DNA from: Ascaphus truei
Taxonomy: Eukaryota > Chordata > Amphibia > Anura > Ascaphidae
Direction: 5' to 3'
Assembly: GCA_036426205.1 (NCBI GenBank)
Contig: CM071579.1
Location: 17,404,267-17,468,266, forward strand
DNA: 64,000 nt
Translations under genes and position numbers: made by a program
Shown here: positions 47,485-58,846 of the stretch, piece by piece
Position numbering within the stretch: position 1 is the first letter of the stretch
How the letters are laid out: each line of letters starts with the position of its first letter
The notes under the pieces: generated by a model
What the model was told of the DNA's origin: nothing
Databases searched by the model: none
What the model saw: only the letters and a program-made list of their open reading frames with translations

Positions 47485-48502
47485 ATCCAATGAAATCCCA
47501 TAAGGGGGAAAATAAATTCCTTCCCGACTCCAAGATTACTCCCTGGATCAACATCCTTCCTATGTTTACCATTTATTTTTCCACATTTTAATTGCCCTTA
47601 CTGTAAAGAACCCTTTCCTTTGCTGTTGGTGAAATCTCCTTTCCTCCAACCTTATGGAATGACCCCAAGTCCTTTGTACTGCACTCAGCATGAATAGTTC
47701 TTTTGAAAGCTCTGTGGACTGTCCCCGAATATATTTGTATATCGTTATCATATCCCCTCTTGGGCTGCGTCCCTGCTAGCGCTGAGCGGACAGCACTTGC
47801 CGCAGTTACTTACATACATCTATACAAGTCCCCGCTCACGCAGTGTGCGCGCTCGTGCAAACAAAAAAAATCTAACTTTCCAGTGCGCTCAATGCCCCCC
47901 CTGTCCACCGCCATGTAAATGACAGGACACCCCGCTCTCCAAGCATCAGCGCGCTCAGCACCAGTGGGGACTTAAGACGCCTCTTTTCTAATGTAAATAA
48001 ATGTAATTTAGATAGCCTCTCGTCATAAGTTAGATTGTCCATCCCTCTTTATTAATTTGGTGGCTCATGTCTGCACTCTCTCTAGTTCTATAATGTTTTT
48101 TCTAAGGAGTGGTGCCCAAAATTGTACTCCATATTCAAGGTGTGGTCTTACTAATGCTTTGTAAAGGGGCATAATTATGTTTACTTCCCTTCCATCCATT
48201 ACCCTTTAATTCAAGATCTTGTTTGCCTTTGCAGCTACTGCATGACTTTGGACACTATTGCTAAGCCTGCTGTCTACAAGCACTCCTAAATCCTTCTCCA
48301 TCAAGGATTCCTTCAATTTATCTTAATTTAATTTGTACGTCATCTGTTTATTCTTGCTTCGCAAATGTATAACCTTACATTTATCTGTATTAAACCTCAC
48401 CTGCCATTTACCTGTCCAAGTCTCTAAAAAGTCCTTCTGGAGAGAAATTACACCCGGCTCTGATTCTACTACCTTACACAATGTAGTATCATCAGCAAAG
48501 AT
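47485..48502 (-). pseudogene. CR1-like LINE, ORF2 C-terminal part, interrupted by a MITE
   Basis: On the - strand it reads IFADDTTLC (48502-48476), then [45 protein letters not shown] and GVQFWAPL before the insertion at 47762-47971. Diverged C-terminal sequence follows on the far side. FADD is the RT catalytic box, and the rest is the standard CR1/L2 ORF2 tail. In-frame stops are present (for example after TYKLN). The upstream RT and endonuclease parts are missing; the copy begins at FADDT, where an opposite-strand LINE takes over. Confidence 0.88.
47762..47971. mobile_element. MITE inserted in the CR1-like element
   Basis: 210 bp with related inverted ends: GGGCTGCGTCCCTGCTAGCG followed by CTGAGCG on the left, CGCGCTCAGCACCAGTGGGG followed by AC on the right. 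It interrupts CR1 text (CATATCCCCTCTT / TTAAGACGCCTCTTTTC). CpG-rich, with no ORF. The ends resemble GGCTGTGTCCAGGCTG at 54121, so a distant PIF/Harbinger-like relationship is possible. Confidence 0.7.
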
Positions 48503-48524
48503 ACATCACTAATATGGGAGAAGA

Positions 48525-50480
48525 GTTGCATCTGGAAAGCAGGGATATCCTGGATACTTTGCAGAGGGCATCTCAAGTAATGGCGAGGGAGCCCACTTCC
48601 AATTAAGCAATACTAGATGTAATACTTAAACATAGGGACAGCGCATCAGGTGCAATACTGGGTGAGAATATAGGTTCCAGTGATCATCAAACAAAGATGG
48701 TTTAGAACAGGGGTGGTCCCACGGCGTTTGGAAAGGCCTGTGTGATGATATTCGGGAATCAGCCGCTCTGGTGGGTGGTAGATCCACTCATTTCCTCCTG
48801 CGAGGGCCTGTGTGCTGCAGGGTCCCAGCTGCGATGCCCTCTCACATCTAGTAAGAGAGCTTATGGGTGTGCTGGCAACATAGCTACCATGTCTGTTAGC
48901 AATGACTTGCGATAAAGGTTACTAGAGGAAGCATAGATTCACATGACTCAAGTGGAAGACGGGGAGAGGCAGGTAATTACAGCGAGTGAATCACAACCCA
49001 GTAGTAGGGAAATGAATGGCAACACTGGAGATCATGTCAAACAAACCTAATTGACCCTTATTTTTTATTTTAAATGGATGACTAAGGTAATAGATCAGGA
49101 TGGAGCTGCCCTAAATTTTAGTAAGTCCTTGGACGCGGTCCCATACAGAAGACTGATTAACCAGTTACAATGCTTGGAAGTAGATTCTAAGTTGGTTGAA
49201 TGAATAAGACATTGGTTAAATGATAGGAGACAGAGTTTGGGTAAAGGAAATAAATTTAGAGGGGAAGGTAACCTATGAAATAACTCCGGGATCTGTACTG
49301 GGGCTGTTGCTCTTCAATATCTTTATAAGTGACATTACAAAAACGTCTGGAGGGAAAAGTATTCCTGTTTGCAAATGACACGGATCTGCAACAGGGTCGA
49401 CTCCATTGATAAACAAAATTATGTATATATTTATATAGTGCCCACAGGGTACTTCACACTGTACAAAAGAGACAATACAATAAGTGCACCAAACAAAATC
49501 AGACAATATGAAAGGAAAACCCTGCCCCAGAGAGCTTACAATCTAAGTGGTATGTCGGTAGATTTAGAGACAGCATTAGAGGGAATAAGTGCATAGATGG
49601 CAATACTTTGTCACAATATGGGATGGGAGTGACTGTGGGTGCTTGTGACAGTAGCCAGGAGTCTAAGCTATTGAAATGCTTAATTTAAGAGGGGAGTTTT
49701 AATGTTTCACTTAAGGGTGAGGAGAGAAGGTACTTGGCATATACTAAGTAGGACAGAGTTCCACAGGCAAGGGGCAGTGAGGGGAAAAGGTTTAAGGCAA
49801 GAGCACAATAGAGGTGAAAAGGGTGGAAAGGAGACTGTTATGGTTAGAGTGCAGGAGACTAGCAGGGACATAACGATTGATCAAAGATGATAGATTAGAG
49901 GAACGGTCAAAAGTGTGGCAACTACAAATGAATGCTGAAAAGTGCAATACAAGGCACTTCTTGTATTCTGGTTTTAGATTTTCTAACCGATTAAAGGAAC
50001 TAGAATGTCAACTGCTATAGGAGGATAGGGAGTCATTTTTTCAGCTGACTAAATGGCCATGGGGAAAGCCAGCCGGATACCATGTTGTATAGTAAGAGGT
50101 ACTAGCCGTAGAGAGGTAGTGATGCCCTTTTATAGATCATTGTTAAGACCTCGCCTACAGTACTGTGTTCAGCTCTGGAGACCACATCACTGGAAAGACC
50201 TACTTCAATTGGAGATTGTGCGAAGGACTAATAAAATGGTGCCAAATGGTAACCTCCACCCCCCCCCCCCCCTCCTATCTCTAGAGTTTAGAGGAGAGGG
50301 GGATGTGAATGAAACTTTCAAATGCATAAAGAGTTTCAACAAAGTACAGGAGAGAATCCTATTTCAGAGAAAGATACTAGAACAAGAGGCCCTGCTCTGA
50401 AACTGGAGGATGGCAGACTCAGGGGGTGGAATGTGGGGGTGGATTTGTAAAATAGCCTCCAAGAGGTTGGGAAGCAAATA
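48525..50480 (+). pseudogene. CR1-like LINE ORF2, interrupted, decayed
   Basis: On + it reads LDVILKHRDSASGAILGENI followed by GSSDHQ (end of the endonuclease domain) near 48605-48690. Next come ALNFSKSLDAVPYRRLINQL and IRHWLNDRRQS of the RT, with FANDT at about 49365-49380 in place of FADDT. After an insertion (49415-49905) it resumes with QMNAEKCNT, and at 50114-50220 with REVVMPFYRSLLRPRLQYC and VQLWRPHHWKDL. Several stops and the mutated catalytic box show that it is dead. It lies head to head with the CR1 fragment ending at 48502. Confidence 0.85.
49415..49905. mobile_element. Insertion in the CR1-like LINE (L2-tail-like repeat)
   Basis: Contains CAGAGAGCTTACAATCTAAG, the reverse complement of the L2-like tail phrase TTAGATTGTAAGCTCT, after TATATTTATATAGTGCC. 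It continues with GAGTTCCACAGGCAAGGGGC-type repeat text. It separates RT from the C-terminal segment of the host LINE. Confidence 0.65.
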
Positions 50481-51050
50481 TAGTAAGAATTAAGACATTC
50501 TTGGGATAGATTAAAGATTAGAAGCCAAGGACCAAGTTAGGTCGGCGGTTTTACAGCAGATAGGAAAACGGGTCAGACTAGGATAGCCAGGTGGTTCTCA
50601 TCTAGTCAAAAATGCACTTGTATAAAACCTTGATGAAAACTGCCAATGTTATGCTTGTGGATGCGGCTTATATTTTAAAATGAAGATTGATACAACCAAC
50701 TAAAGTGCAATTTTTCTAGTAAAACAGGGAAATTGTGGGCTCGCTGGGCCATTATTGCTAAACTCTACCTATTTCGTCTTAGACCCATACTTTCTGAGAG
50801 CTAAATGGAAATGGCGTTTATTTTTCTCTTTTTTTGTGTCAAATGATAGAGCGTTTGTCTATATAGAATATACATATATGTTTCAACTTTCTTTCGAAAG
50901 CCTAAAACTTTAAATTATTTGATTACCCTCTCCGTTACTGGCCTGCTTAACGGAGCACAGGTTGGAAATGAAAAACCAAAATGCTTGGAAGACTAACAGC
51001 AGCACTAGAATACTCTTTTACCCCGGAATAACAAAATAGTACGGTAATAA
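50481..51050. other. Intergenic DNA between CR1 and ARL14EP, nothing recognised
   Basis: No element or exon was recognised. Confidence 0.5.
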
Positions 51051-51056
51051 AGAATA

Positions 51057-51062
51057 TTTATT
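51057..51062 (-). terminator. ARL14EP: Candidate ARL14EP polyadenylation signal
   Basis: TTTATT on + (AATAAA on -), about 0.8 kb past the stop codon. Other TTTATT words occur nearer the gene (for example near 51460), so this is one option among several. Confidence 0.35.
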
Positions 51063-51844
51063 TTATATATATAAAAATGCATATATGAACACTTGAATAA
51101 GGCAGATATAAACAACACTGCTTTTTATCTGAAACAGGATAAAAATGGATTTATAGTCAATATAACATTCTTTTAAGTTAACGTCGCTCTTACTACACAC
51201 TACTGTGTTCATAGTTAAGTCTAGTCAGGAAGCGGTAATCTGCACTAACTGAGTGACAAGAAAACAAATCTATTTCAAAATAGGCTAACTTCTGCATCGG
51301 CTGGTTTTAAGATGGAAAACAAAAAAACTTAACGTTTCACCTTAACACTGGGGAATAGCAAAGCTTAATGTTAGCTGAAATTATAGATTTTCCAGCATCA
51401 AATTATGTAAATTCATCTATTATAGATAGTTTGTATACTTTTTAGAAAATGAATCTACTAGTTTATTGGTCTCTAGTTTTAATTTGTTCTGTAAATCATT
51501 ACAACAATCCCTCACTTCTGTGTTCATTAGATATTTTCTATCCTTTTCTTTTTTTCCCCCCTTCATGGACAGTAGCTTCGCTCTGAAAAAACCCCCAAAA
51601 AAACTGCCTGCAGCCACAGTGAAAATTATATTTCAGATTCTGCACAATACACAAATCTGAGTTTTAAAGACCCTTCATCCCTTCTGTTCAATATGCCGTG
51701 GTTATGCTTCCCCATGCTGGAGAAGAGATCAACTCCTTTCTAATGAATGGGACTAAAACCTTCTCTAGAGCAGGGACGTAGTGTCAGAACACACACCAAG
51801 GGCCTTAGACTGGTAAAGAAATATTACTGCTTACTAACTGCAAC

Positions 51845-52073
51845 TCAACCTACATGATTATTGCGAAGTATGTCCCCTCCTTCTATTTCAATTTGTTCAT
51901 AAAGCCATTTGCGGTCACATCTGCACTCAATGCCGCACTTGTTTGAACCACACTTGGTACAAATATAGAAGCAACCGAAGCAGTCTTCATCTAAGCAGTC
52001 ACAAAGATCCATCCCGTTCAAAAGAAGGACGCCACTGCTGTCGTACACCTTACTCTTGGCTGGTAAAGTTTGC
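51845..52073 (-). CDS. ARL14EP: ARL14EP terminal coding exon
   Basis: After a TTCTTTCAG acceptor, the - strand completes an Arg codon and encodes [33 protein letters not shown] and then a Cys-rich block ([20 protein letters not shown]). It ends [17 protein letters not shown] and TGA (51847-51845). This is the C-terminal domain of ARL14EP, whose paired cysteines probably bind metal (inferred). ARL14EP is known as an effector of the small GTPase ARL14 that links vesicles to myosin 1E; worm and mammalian relatives are also tied to the SETDB1/MET-2 methyltransferase. The frame is intact. An ORF that extends to 52246 runs into intron and is not real beyond 52073. Confidence 0.96.
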
Positions 52074-53748
52074 CTGAAAGAATGAAATCGGTACATTATT
52101 TTCATCGAGCGCATGCTTGGCATCACAACCTTTTCTTTGGAATATTCTTTGACCGAGATCAAGAAATTGGGGACAGAAGAGAAAGTGCAATCTTGCTTAG
52201 TGAAGGGAAACGTTAGGATGCATGGCACTAAAACCACAAGCAACACTTTTCTTGAAGCACCTAAGAATGCATCTTCTTTTCAAAGGTGGATACCCACAGA
52301 GTATTTCCCAACAGGCAAATATAGATGGCACTTTGTCAATTTATTTTTAAATATGTTCACCATTTTGCATGCAAGATTTAAAAAAAAAACAAAAAAACAA
52401 CACTCTATAACTTGGCCACGATTACTGCAGTCGTCTTACTTCAGTTGGATATCAATCCATGATCAAAGCAGCATTTCCTGTGACCTTTTCAGAGGAAATT
52501 TGGCAAAGAAGCAGAACAAAATATGAAGGGACAAAAATGAATGGTTGATAGATATGTTTTAATGCTTAGGTTACCAAAAGTTATTTTATTTACAATAGTC
52601 CAGGACTTAGAGGTTTAAATAACACACAGACTGCAGAATAATAGGGGAAATAAAAATCTATGTGGTTAAAGCTGCAGTTCAGTCAATATCCTGCATGTGT
52701 GGTTTTTTTAATAAATCAGTTCTGTAGTAAGAAAAAATACTTTTAGCATTTTCTGTTTTTAAAAAAACAACTTTGAAAGACCAATTTTCTTGTATTCTAT
52801 TTTAACAGCCATTTGCTAAGGCACTGCCCCTTCATGTCCTGTCACAAGCTCTGGCACACCCCTTTGTCAGCCCTGCCCTCCCTCTAGCACATGTCAGTGC
52901 AGGAGTGCTCATGAATATTCATGCGCTTCCACTGAGTGACAGAGGCAGAATATAAACATATGCCAGCTCTACTTATGTCACCAAATTTCGCCTATCAATA
53001 CATGGAGAACGAATTGACCTGCAGCTATACAGTTCTTTAGCTAATTAGAGATTGCACACATGAAACTATTGAAGTAAAAAAATAAATTAAAAAAAAAAAA
53101 AGACTGAACTGCAGCTTTAAGTAAATCTCACTGCTATACCAATAACATTGGCACATATTTCAGCTTGGATTGTAATGCCACCTAGTGGAGAAAATTGATG
53201 TTTGGCCATCTGATGTAGTTGTGTATAAACACAAAAGCAGAAGTCCTCCTCCTCCCAATCAAGTATTTTATTTTTATATCTTATATGACCTACTGGGGCC
53301 TTTGAAGTAAACAATCGTGGCCCTCCAAGATCTGGGGATTCCCGAGATATTAACATTTTTACTTTACAAGAAAAAACAAAGATGGCTGTGGCGGTCACCC
53401 AATCAGAAGCTGCAGTGTCATCTCACAATAATATCACAGCTTTGTACTGGCTGCCAGAGTGAGGCTGACCCCAGTGGCCATATTGTTTTTCACGGACAAA
53501 CTATTATAAGAGAATTTAAAAATTAAAACAGCTCATGAACATTGTGGCTTGGTGTGCAGTGATTCAGATCTGGGGACTACTTGTTTAAAATCAGGCAAAA
53601 AGTGTTACAACATTTTTTTTAAAAGTGAAAAATGGCAATTTAAGGCCAAGAAATAGTACAATATGAAATAAAAAGTTTAACAAATAATAGAAATGTAGGA
53701 AACAATTCCTTGTATGCATTTGGATAATAAGGTTAATAAACAACAAAC
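52074..53748 (-). other. ARL14EP: ARL14EP intron 3
   Basis: From the GTTTGT donor next to 53749 to the CAG acceptor ending at 52074. It holds a TTAA-flanked MITE (52670-53116). The remainder shows no gene. Confidence 0.85.
52670..53116 (-). mobile_element. TTAA-flanked MITE, copy 2 (inverted to copy 1)
   Basis: 447 bp from AGCTGCAGTTCAGTC to GACTGAACTGCAGCT, with TTAA at 52666-52669 and 53117-53120. Its reverse complement aligns along its whole length with 20891-21324, including the CTCATGAATATTCATG palindrome (one mismatch here). It sits inside an ARL14EP intron. Non-autonomous. Confidence 0.9.
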
Positions 53749-53879
53749 CTATCAGAATTGGCTGGTGTGGTCTTAATTTGCAGACGACGCTTTTCTCTTT
53801 TACTTGTCTCTGGCTGGAACTCTGTTTGCCGTCCTGGATTTGCAAACTGCAACGACTTCAAAGCTTTGGCAGCCCGTCC
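53749..53879 (-). CDS. ARL14EP: ARL14EP middle coding exon
   Basis: After a TTGTGTTCAG acceptor, the - strand encodes [20 protein letters not shown], then [23 protein letters not shown] and AG of an Arg codon, followed by the GTTTGT donor. This aligns with the basic linker of ARL14EP (GRTAKALRSLQF...KREKRRL in the human protein). 131 bp; phases agree with both neighbours. Too short and too low in Met to appear as a typical ORF, so it was found from homology and splice sites. Confidence 0.93.
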
Positions 53880-54120
53880 CTGAACACAAAGAAAAACAGA
53901 ATAAAAAAATACAAATTCAGAAGAAAGTTGTAAATTTTTGTAGCGAGTAATAACATTCTTCCTCAGCCCTACCCATCTACACTCTTACAATGCAACAACG
54001 CACATTAGAATACACACACTTCTCACAATTCGATAAGGATAACAAGTGGCTGCAGAGGGTGGCAGAGAATAAATTACAACTACGTTGTCCTCCTTATGTA
54101 TCAGCCCCATTGTAATCTAA

Positions 54121-54411
54121 GGCTGTGTCCAGGCTGTTTACGCGTGCGAGCGCAGTGACGTCCCGCTTTGATGTAGTTGGGGCAATTTCTGGTCTGCAGG
54201 GTTCCGCGATGGGGGGCATGGCGAGGCCGTGACGTCACGTGAGCGGTTCGTCCTCATTGGCTGAACCGTGCACGTGACCAGGGAATCGCGTGACAAAGAC
54301 AATTATTTTTGTCTCTGCACACATCGTGCCTACCCACGTGCACATTCACAGTATGGATGCTACAATTCAGTTACATTGATTGGCTCGCACGCTCTCAGCC
54401 TGGACGCGGCC
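54121..54411. mobile_element. PIF/Harbinger-like MITE, TAA target duplication
   Basis: 291 bp from GGCTGTGTCCAGGCTG to CAGCCTGGACGCGGCC, 16-bp inverted ends with two mismatches. It is flanked by TAA at 54118-54120 and 54412-54414, the 3-bp target typical of PIF/Harbinger. The interior is CpG-rich with GTGACGTCACGTGAGC and TCCTCATTGG, shared with the MITE at 213-533. Confidence 0.85.
54230..54278. promoter_or_regulatory. CRE palindrome and E-boxes carried by a MITE
   Basis: TGACGTCA at 54230-54237 overlaps CACGTG at 54236-54241; a second CACGTGAC lies at 54271-54278, with ATTGG (inverse CCAAT) between them. The MITE at 213-533 has TGACGTCA at 302-309. TGACGTCA is the established CREB/ATF site; activity here is not shown. 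Confidence 0.4.
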
Positions 54412-55285
54412 TAAATGTGTAGAATTTTTAGAAAGCAAGTCCATCTGAATGTGCCATGTGAAGTTGAAGAAAAGTTCTCATATTGGCAATATTGCAAATT
54501 AATTCAATGTTAAAATAGTTGCTTTAAGGATTAAATTTATAATTAAGCCAGATACAAGGTTTAAATATACATTTTTGGAACATCTACCTTGGACTGCCCC
54601 ATAAAAAGGAATTGCAGTGAAAATCGTGGATTAGGTCTGATTATATATAGCCAGTTCATACCTCATGTGGTGGAACCCAAGTGAGCTCCGATACACGAAC
54701 ATAAAAACGTATATTGCTTACACAAATGGATGAAGAGATACGGATACAGTATATCTATTACTGGTGAAATCTGTAGAACACAAATTGTCAAAACCTTACT
54801 GATACAGACTATACACATTTTTATCTTGGATTTTAAAATGTTTAGCGATGGCATATTTAAAAGAATTGTCCACTCCCTTAATAGAGAACCCGCTCTTTAT
54901 TGCCAAGGTAACTCAAATGTCTTTAACTTTATAAATATACCGGAGAAAATCCCGAATAATTGTGCTTCTATGCCATATCACACAGGAGACGTTTTTAGCC
55001 AATTGCAAGCAGAGGCTGAAATGGAAATAACCCCTTTTGATGATAATGTATGAGGAAGTTGTATATCAGGATTTGATACTTTTCCAGACTGTGAAGGAGC
55101 ACCAGTTTCTGAACCACAGAAATCATTTAAACCACAGCAAGAATTGCAGTATCGCGTCACCTCTAATCTTGTTATTCCAAAAGGAAAAATAAAAAGTATC
55201 TCTATTTTCTCATTAAACATTTTCATTGTCAGCAAATGCATTTGGATTTTCAGAGAGAGATTTGGAAAGTTTCCCGTATACATAC

Positions 55286-55702
55286 GTCTGAATGATGTCT
55301 CTTTCGATCAGGATCAATGTCACTATAACCATTGACTAGTTGTGAGCATCTTGAACAAAGCTTCCAGCCAGGTACAAACTGTCTTCCAAACTTGGCACTC
55401 AAGAAAGTTGCATCGTCCAAGCCAATTACTCGTAAACTTTTCTTAATATTTTTTTTATGCACATTGTAGGGGTCACAGCATCCTTTCTGCATGTCCACAT
55501 ATCGCTCAATAAACAGTTTTTCATGATGGACGCAGATGGTGTCATGTCCTGAAAGAGTCATCATGCTGGTTCGAAGCTGTAGCAGCAACATGTCATTCGA
55601 TGACAGGTCTTTCAAACACTTCAATCCGGTCTGGCGAGTGATGCATGTCTTATGACATTCATTGGTATCTTGAAGCTGGTCTCCAACTGAACATGGATCC
55701 AT
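55286..55702 (-). CDS. ARL14EP: ARL14EP first coding exon
   Basis: Starts ATG at 55702 on - and encodes [20 protein letters not shown], then [50 protein letters not shown] and [12 protein letters not shown], up to RKRHHSD before a GTATGT donor. 139 codons, matching the N-terminal half of ARL14EP across its length. The start is fixed by homology and by an in-frame TGA four codons upstream. With the exons at 53879-53749 and 52073-51845 it gives 258 residues; the human protein is about 260. A probable acceptor (ACAGACACAG) lies 19 bases before the ATG. Codons past 55286 are intron. Confidence 0.96.
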
Positions 55703-55721
55703 TTTACTTGTTCAGTGCAAC
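55703..55721 (-). other. ARL14EP: ARL14EP 5' UTR part of exon 2
   Basis: 19 bases between the inferred AG acceptor (55723-55722) and the ATG. They hold the last codons and the TAA stop of an upstream ORF that begins in exon 1; only one base separates that stop from the main ATG. Confidence 0.7.
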
Positions 55722-56180
55722 CTGTGTCTGTATGTATTTTGCCTATTAGCACAGTATTCTCTGTAGGCGTTACTGGCTCCTATGTGGGGTACCCTGGAGA
55801 AAGCATTAGAATCAATCAGATCTGTGCTGCAAACCTCTTGTTTACATATGATTTAGCAAAATCTTTATACACACACACACAAAACTCATTCAGAAATGTA
55901 TACATGTTGGTGTATTCTAATAACCACTATATATGAATACTTAAAATTTATGGATTTACATCCTGAGAAAACTTGAATGCTGATAGGATGTAAAATACAT
56001 TATGCAACAGAAATGTCACCAAAATCATGTTTTTTTCTTCTTGAGTTATTAAAGTTCCACATACATGAGCTTAGAAGAAATGAGGACATTTATGACTGCA
56101 TACAGCTTGTATGAGCATAGTGCAACGTCGCTGCAAACACTATGAACAGGGAATGAGTAAAGGTAAAGGCTTTCCGATTA

Positions 56181-56377
56181 CAGATAGTCCTCGCTATCCA
56201 ACGTTTCACTTTAGAACGAATGGCATATCCAACGCAACCCTATGGGCCGTTTTTCGACGCCGGAATGAGTTATCCAGCGCTCACCGCCACTGATTAACAT
56301 GGGACTCACATTACAACGGTTTCACTAATCAACACTCCTTCCAGAACGGATTCTGTTGGATAACCGAGGACTGCCTG
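56181..56377. mobile_element. Pogo/Tigger-like MITE, copy 2, TA target duplication
   Basis: 197 bp from CAGATAGTCCTCGCTATCCA to GGATAACCGAGGACTGCCTG, inverted ends of about 20 bp with a few mismatches. TA flanks it at 56179-56180 and 56378-56379. It is the inverted relative of 4374-4578. No ORF. Confidence 0.9.
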
Positions 56378-57984
56378 TACTCATTAGTGGAAACTAATTA
56401 ATTTAAATTAGTTGTTCTTGACAAACATTTGACAGAAACAATATTGTCACCAAACTTTAGTTCAATTTATGTACTTAAGTTACCATACCAAAGTAGCTAA
56501 TAACTCAAATTATGCATACAAATGTACCTATTTAAGATATATTAATGGAAATTCCTAATTAACAATTATTTACAGATGTATGTAAATCGAAGTTGCAATT
56601 AATCGGACACTACAAAAAGAACACAAACATTCCTGTTCTGATTATGCAAAATATTTAAAATTAAGAAAGGGAAGAGGTCTGGTACCTCATTATTAAAAAA
56701 AAAAAAAGTTATTAACATAACCAAACTGAAATTTAGCAGCAGAAATCCTCTCAATATAATGCATTCCTCAGGTTACGCCACATTATCAGATAACCACCTT
56801 TACATTCCAATCAGTAATAGGTATATTTAATGTAATTTAAGTTGGTATATTGGAGGCTGAAGAAAAAACATTGAGCTGCTATTCCAAAGGGAGAATAAAA
56901 AGATCTTCTTGATGCAAAGATGGATATGTCAATTAATAAATTCAGTACAGTAACAAACCCTCACTAAAATGTTCATAATAACTTTTATTATATGTCCTAC
57001 TATCAACAAGAACCATTACTTCCTTTACTGGAAACACACAGCATATGCTGTGTGTGGGCTGCCCCAGTTTGTTGCTTACCACTTTGCTTTTTTTAAATTA
57101 TTTTATAAATGTATTACTTCAGGGATGAAATCTGGATAACAACCTTGCAGGGGCTTATTTGTATATAGTCTTAAGATGCCATCGCACCTCGATCACCGGA
57201 AAATTCCTACTCACATGAAGGGCAGTTTCCAGCTGATTGCAATTGGCTGCTCCGAGCTATGTACCATAAACTGTAAGGCATAAACTGTTCAAACTTGATA
57301 TGTAATGTACCAAACATGACAATGTTGATGCCGTGTCTTCCGATTATCCTACAGATATTCTAGTCTTATCTGCAGGTTCTTTATTCTTAGACCAACATTA
57401 TTTATTTTATAGCCTTTTAAATACCTTTGTTAATTTTTTGGTATTAGAGTACACTTCAGCATACTTGTGTATACAAAATATGGATGTCCTTCTGCAGGTT
57501 TAGTGTCTTTCTACAATCTCTATCTGACATCTTGATGCTATTGAGAAAACCCAAAATTATTTGTATAATACACAAAAAATATGTAAAAAATGTTGGATTT
57601 CTCCTAATTTACACATTCTAACAATATATTCTCCTTTTGCTCTTCTATTCATCAGACAAATGTTCTACCTGAAGTCATTGCTACTTCCTATGTTTCCATC
57701 CTATAAAATGCAACAACAAACCATCCTATTCATTACAACATTTCCCAACTCATTTACTCCTTCAGTTCTGAGTGAAGAGGTGCTTCAGAAAAGAAAAACA
57801 ACAAAGAAGATATTTGGGCATAAAAGCACTAAACTATTAAATCAGGGTTACCTAAAATAGTAACAGACATTATTTTCTAGGAGTTTAACACATCTATAAC
57901 GGCAATTAATTATATGCAAAAACAACAGCCGTTGCTCAAGTCATTATCATAAACTTAGCGACAGGTTAAATTAGCACTAATTTG

Positions 57985-58335
57985 AATTAGCTTGAAATAA
58001 CATGGCTTTATGCCCGTCTTACCTAAAGGTGGTACTCCCATCCAGACCCTGAAATATGGGGAGAGAGAAGGAGAGAGAGAGAGAGGGAGAAAGATATGCA
58101 AAGGGTATTCAAAATGATTAACATTAGCATATTTCCCAGGTGTGTTCATTTTTGTGCACAGGTATCTTCTCTCCACATATTGATTAAAAAGGTGTGTTTG
58201 GGGAGGTATACAAGTCACCTGGAACTCTAATAAAATAGACTGTGTCTCTCTCTCCTGTCTAGCAAAACCCATATTTCGGGGTCTGGGTGGGTGACCTACG
58301 TAACCCAACGTAATTCCCTGTGATGTTAGGGGGAA
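57985..58335. repeat. Imperfect inverted repeat with GA-rich centre
   Basis: CCAGACCCTGAAATATGGG (58041-58059) is inverted as CCCATATTTCGGGGTCTGG (58269-58287), about 210 bp apart, with (GA)n at 58057-58090 between. It may be an eroded foldback element. Confidence 0.5.
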
Positions 58336-58687
58336 CATATCTTTTGCATATCATTAACATAAACAGCCAGAAACATTTAACGCTACGCTATTAAAAAGCA
58401 TTAGATTGGGTTACCGTTAGTTTACACTTGTAGTGTATAGGCATTACTATTAACCCAACGTTAATTTATTTTAACATCAGGCTAAATAGCCATATGAACT
58501 TAATGTACCTGGGCCTTCGTATCTCTGCTGACTACTGCTGGAGTTGACCTAATTTCTATGAAGTAAAATGGAACATATACATGTTGTCCAAACATTTCAA
58601 AGGCCTTCCTATTGCAGAGAAATTATGAAAATGGTGGGTTAAGTTATTTAGCAGAGGAATATAAATTAGGGATGCCAGTTTTTGTGG

Positions 58688-58846
58688 AGAGGGACAGAGG
58701 GAGAGGGACGGAGAGGGGGACGGAGAGGGGGACGGAGAGGGGGACGGAGAGGGGGAGAGGGACGGAGAGGGGGAGAGGGACGGAGAGGGGGAGAGGGACG
58801 GAGAGAGGGAGAGGGACGGAGAGAGGGAGAGGGACGGAGAGAGGGA
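58688..58846. repeat. GAGAGGGGGACGGA purine-rich tandem repeat
   Basis: Units of GACGGAGAGGGG with GAGAGG variants in 13- and 19-bp spacing, all purine apart from a single C in each unit. It is followed by TATATATATA. The Arg/Gly-rich ORFs across it are repeat products. Confidence 0.93.

Larger units (their letters stand above)
53880..55285 (-). other. ARL14EP: ARL14EP intron 2
   Basis: GTATGT donor next to 55286, CAG acceptor before 53879. It contains the TAA-flanked MITE at 54121-54411. Nothing else was recognised; ORFs in this interval are unsupported. Confidence 0.85.

Noticed and set aside
52074..52246. N-terminal extension of the last ARL14EP exon
   Set aside because: The homology begins exactly after the CAG acceptor at 52074; upstream residues do not match ARL14EP.
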